This document shows, in pieces, positions 60,803 through 64,000 of a stretch of DNA of 64,000 nt; position 1 is the stretch's first letter, and each line of letters opens with the position of its first letter. A program made the translations under genes and the position numbers. Origin of the DNA: Hysterangium stoloniferum (lineage: Eukaryota; Basidiomycota; Agaricomycetes; Hysterangiales; Hysterangiaceae). The stretch covers positions 1-64,000 of the forward strand of contig WHVD01000285.1 in the NCBI GenBank assembly GCA_015178975.1, read 5' to 3'. The notes under the pieces are model-generated. The model did no database searches. It saw only the letters and a list, made by a program, of their open reading frames with translations, and had not been told where the DNA came from.

Positions 60803-61078
60803 TAGGTTTTGGTCTTACACTGTACTTAAGGATATAACCCTAAGCGCCATTCCTATTAGATCATATACACACTGAACTCAGAGCTGTACACCATATGGTC
60901 CCAGTTGGAACAATGGTTGGTATTATATAATCTAACAATGATAACCCGTATCAATTTCTTTTTTTATAGTGAGAACATGCAAAAACTTCTGAGCTACTTT
61001 AAAAATTACAATTCGTGCCCTGGCTATTCTGTCAAGTAATTTTACAGCAATTTGCATTACATAAGGTGTGTGCTAGAA
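60803..61078. other. Flank of the tRNA gene
   Basis: No gene recognised. AT-rich, with T-run at about 60958. Confidence 0.35.
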
Positions 61079-61510
61079 TACCCAGAAATTGTCACGAACA
61101 TACAAGATCAATTCCAACAATACATATTTGGACTCGATATTCTTTTGACTTTCCTTCAACTTTTCTTTGACACTTCAATTCAACTATTGTCAATACTATT
61201 CAACTCAACTTCCAACTTGCCTCAGATTGACATCATTCATGATTTCATTCTTATATCATATAATAGTCATTGATTCACATTGAAAGGCATAAAGGGGCAA
61301 CAAAAGGAGTGAGGGTAGTCAGTCAAAAATCTGTAACATAGTCCATATCCTTACTATTGTATTACTAGTTTGAGTTTTATTTATAATCTCTTTGACAAAC
61401 AGTATCTATTTGTGAGCCTTTGTATCCTATTATAGCCTCACATTTCATCATCAGGATGAATCAATACTTTGTTGAATGAGGCATCCTGTAACTCGAGAAG
61501 AACTTTGGTT
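61079..61510 (+). repeat. LTR-like repeat, family J, left copy
   Basis: Related to 63590-63980 in the same orientation. Both have TTGTCAC.AACAT near the start, a TATA-like box (GGCATAAAGGGGC here, AGCATAAAAGGGC there) followed by GGAGTGAGGG.AGTCAGTC, and ...GAATCAATACTTTGTTGAATGAGGC / ATATACTTCGTTGAACGAGGC near the end. Two such copies bracketing coding remnants would normally be the LTRs of one element. Confidence 0.7.
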
Positions 61511-61849
61511 ATAATTTGACAAGTGTTGAGAAAATTTGATTTGTGTCAGAAATATTGCATGAAAATTGCAAACCTCTCAGCTCCTTCAAATGTTAACCCA
61601 TCACCTTGTAGTTTTTGTATATATATTTTGATACTACATATCTAGTGAATTATCATGTTATGACTGCAAAATTTGACCTGTAGCATATTTCCCAAAATTG
61701 GAGTCCATTTGACCTTGCAAACTCATTTGTGAGTCAACTGCTGCATCAAACCAAATGGAACTATGTATATATTATTGGGCATGTAGTTAGGTAGTAAGAA
61801 ATAACCTCTCCCAAACTGTTTCAGTCCAAATACCACCCATAAACCCACC

Positions 61850-62700
61850 AGGTAAATGCATACAAGCCAGCTTCATTCAGCTCCATGGCTGGGATTTGGA
61901 CCATAACAGCTGAGAGTGGTCATTTTTTTATTATATACATAGTTGTGTTATGAATCAAGGCTTGCACATACTCTTAAGCACTGTGGACAGAAACATAGAA
62001 GACTGGGTGTACCACATACATGGCATCAGGAAGCTGACGGGTGAATCAGTGTATACCAATCTCATATGGACCAAGATACTTTTCAGAAAGCTTTTTTGTG
62101 GGTCAGGTAGTCCAAAAAAAAACTCAGCCTTGACAAAGACCTGGTCTCCAACTTTGAAATGGGTGCTTGTAGACATCAACAGTCTGCTGTATACAGTATG
62201 CTTGAGTATCAAGTATTGACTGCCAAAGGATGTAGTGGAGTTCATCTAAATCAGTGACAAGCTCTTGAGTGTGAGCAGAGGCTAGATCATGTTCTGGGTA
62301 GACTGTAATGTTTGGGTTGTAGCCTTTGTTCACAAAGAAAGGGGAAATGCTGGTGGCAGCATTTGGGGCATTATTGTAAGCAAATTCAGCTAGAGGCAGG
62401 AGGTCCAGCTAATTGTCCTGTTGATAATTGCCATAGATACATAAGTATTGTTCCAATGTTTGGTTAACTCATTCAGAGCCCTGATCTGAAGTGATATGAG
62501 ATGGAACACCATGTTTGGAAAAAACATGGATGATAAATAGTTTTTCAAGTTCTTGAGAGGTAATTGTATCATATGTTGGTATAAAAATGCTCTCCTTGGA
62601 GAATCTGTCAACAACAACTAGGATGGAAGTGAAAAACTGTGAAACAGGGAGGTGCTAAATGAAATCCATGGAAATTGAATTCCATGGGAACTCTGGTATG
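61850..62700 (-). mobile_element. Gypsy (Ty3-like) retrotransposon integrase region, decayed
   Basis: Minus strand, in order: the integrase core start PWNSISMDFI, VVVDRFSKESIFIPTYDTIT, VFSKHGVPSHITSDQGSEFV (second catalytic Asp), LEQYLCIYGNYQQDN, NKGYNPNITVYPEHDLASAH, DLDELH and the C-terminal FKVGDQVFVKAEFF. These match the common mushroom Gypsy polyprotein. Between GSEFV and LEQYL the segment carrying the third acidic residue is deleted. No reverse transcriptase or gag is present. Confidence 0.82.
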
Positions 62701-62850
62701 GGGCTTCTAAACTCTGTATTGGGCACTCGACAGTATCAGAAATTTGCTCCCAACTCCCTGGTCCACTTCCAACACCTTCCAGAGGTTGTCCTCCCAAGCT
62801 CTCCCCTAGGGATCATTGCCACCTGGCTCATTCTATCACCTCTGGACAGG

Positions 62851-63586
62851 TTTCGTGTTGTCCAATTTCAGACAGGTGGATGGGAATCCCGGGGAGTCCA
62901 GGTGGGGGTTGTGGGTCGAGGGGTCATAGGTCAGAGGTCGTGGGTTGAGAGATCGTGAGTCGAGATTTGTAAGAGAGATAGATGCGCTGGAGCCCATGGG
63001 CTCCGACTAGTGTGAGCAGTGTAATTCAAGTAGGAGTTTAGAGCGGAAAATGTATTAGATTACTAGGGGGAATCTAAGCCGATTTTCTGACTGGATTGTA
63101 TGTACAACATCTGCCAGTTTAAATAGACCGTGGAGTGAATGACATACCAAATCCAGTAATGATGAAACAGAACTAGCAAAACATAAAACAGGAATAGTAA
63201 ACACCAAATTTGGTGTTAGGAATGGGATGGAACAGAGTGGAGTCCAAATAGTGACAAATCAAAAACCATAATGGGAAACAGAGTGGGAGCGGAGTCTGAA
63301 TCATGACAGGTCATTTGATTAAAATGGGAACGGGGCTCTGTTAGAGGGATGACGGGTTTTACGAGCGGGGTCCAGTGACTGATGCGTGGGATGAGGTCGG
63401 ACATAAACAGGGATGGAGTCCGGTGGGTTTTCCAGTGACTGAAACACAACGTAATGAAGTCGAACATAGACAAGTCTGACATACAGAGTCTGGGCAGGAA
63501 TTCCGGTAAACTGATAATGGGTGCATATAGGGCACAGGTGTGTATAAGTTAGTGCCTGGAGTCCGGTGGGATTTCTGGTTGTAACA
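62851..63586 (-). mobile_element. Family A LTR, minus orientation, 3'-truncated
   Basis: The right border reads GGTTGTAACA, the reverse complement of a family A start (TGTTACAACC). The sequence follows the family (GGAGTCCGGTGGG, CCAAATCCAGTAAT, GAGCCCATGGGCTC) down to GTTGTCCAATTTCAGA. The last ~100 bases including the polyadenylation-like motif are missing. It lies just upstream of the Gypsy integrase in the same orientation, so it could be the 5' LTR of that element after a large internal deletion. Confidence 0.8.
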
Positions 63587-64000
63587 GTACCCTCTGTCAC
63601 AACTGTCACATATCACAATATTGTCACAAACATTCAAAGGTAACTTTCGACAACTCTTCGACCTATCCAATTCAACTTGACAAAAACGAACATTATTCGA
63701 CACCATCGAATCTCTTTCAACATGTCTCATTTCGACGTCATGTATGATTTCATGATTAGTTCATAACATAGTCATAACGATATGATGAAAAGCATAAAAG
63801 GGCTACGAGAGGAGTGAGGGAAGTCAGTCGAAATATCTGTATATTAGTGATATTAGTAATCTATCTTGTCGTAACTTCTTTGACAAATACTTCCGTGAGT
63901 TCTCGAGGGTAATAGCCTCTTACTTTATCGACAGGGCGAATATATACTTCGTTGAACGAGGCTTTTGAATTCAATTAGTAGAATATTATTCGACTTTATT
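63587..64000 (+). repeat. LTR-like repeat, family J, right copy (runs off the window)
   Basis: Related to 61079-61510. It begins near TGTCACAACTGTCAC and continues to the window end, so its right border is not visible. Confidence 0.65.

Overview
This window looks like nuclear DNA of a filamentous basidiomycete, most likely an Agaricomycete. The genes are compact and split by many introns of about 45-60 bases with GT...AG ends. The families fit this: a DUF6533 membrane protein, a chitin deacetylase, a calpain with ZZ zinc fingers and a fungal-type P450. Between the genes lie thick layers of LTR retrotransposon debris. No bacterial-style operons, CRISPR arrays or phage genes were seen. The species cannot be named from sequence alone.

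Layout. 0-9 kb: a seven-helix-type DUF6533 gene (2458-4055), then relics: a LINE tail, a possible tRNA-derived repeat, a ~100-bp tandem repeat and a decayed HEAT-repeat gene. 9.3-20.5 kb: an OCRL-type inositol polyphosphate 5-phosphatase (+), a cyclophilin-40 (-) that needs two tiny exons of 6 and 9 nt, a complete chitin deacetylase (-) and a truncated unknown gene (-). 20.6-31 kb: a transposon nest. A decayed Copia element carries three solo LTRs. A Tc1-like DD34E transposon is interrupted by a MITE-like insert, a short solo LTR and a third solo LTR that itself holds a fourth. A 700-bp near-perfect palindrome follows. 31.8-38.5 kb: calpain and P450 genes (-). 39-43 kb: more LTRs, including a three-level nest. 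43.5-44.2 kb: an Stm1/HABP4-like gene (-). 45-54.3 kb: LTRs and Copia fragments. 55.5-60.4 kb: a secreted glycoside-hydrolase-like gene (+) and the protein farnesyltransferase beta subunit (-). 60.7 kb: a tRNA gene with an odd anticodon loop. 61-64 kb: a decayed Gypsy integrase region between two related repeats.

The host genes do not form an obvious pathway. Chitin deacetylase and the hydrolase act at the cell wall or outside the cell. The phosphatase, cyclophilin, calpain and farnesyltransferase are general signalling or protein-handling genes. The strongest signal in the window is the transposon layering: target-site duplications (TSDs) can be read at almost every insertion, so the order of events can be reconstructed. 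All exon boundaries were worked out by eye from splice signals and family motifs.
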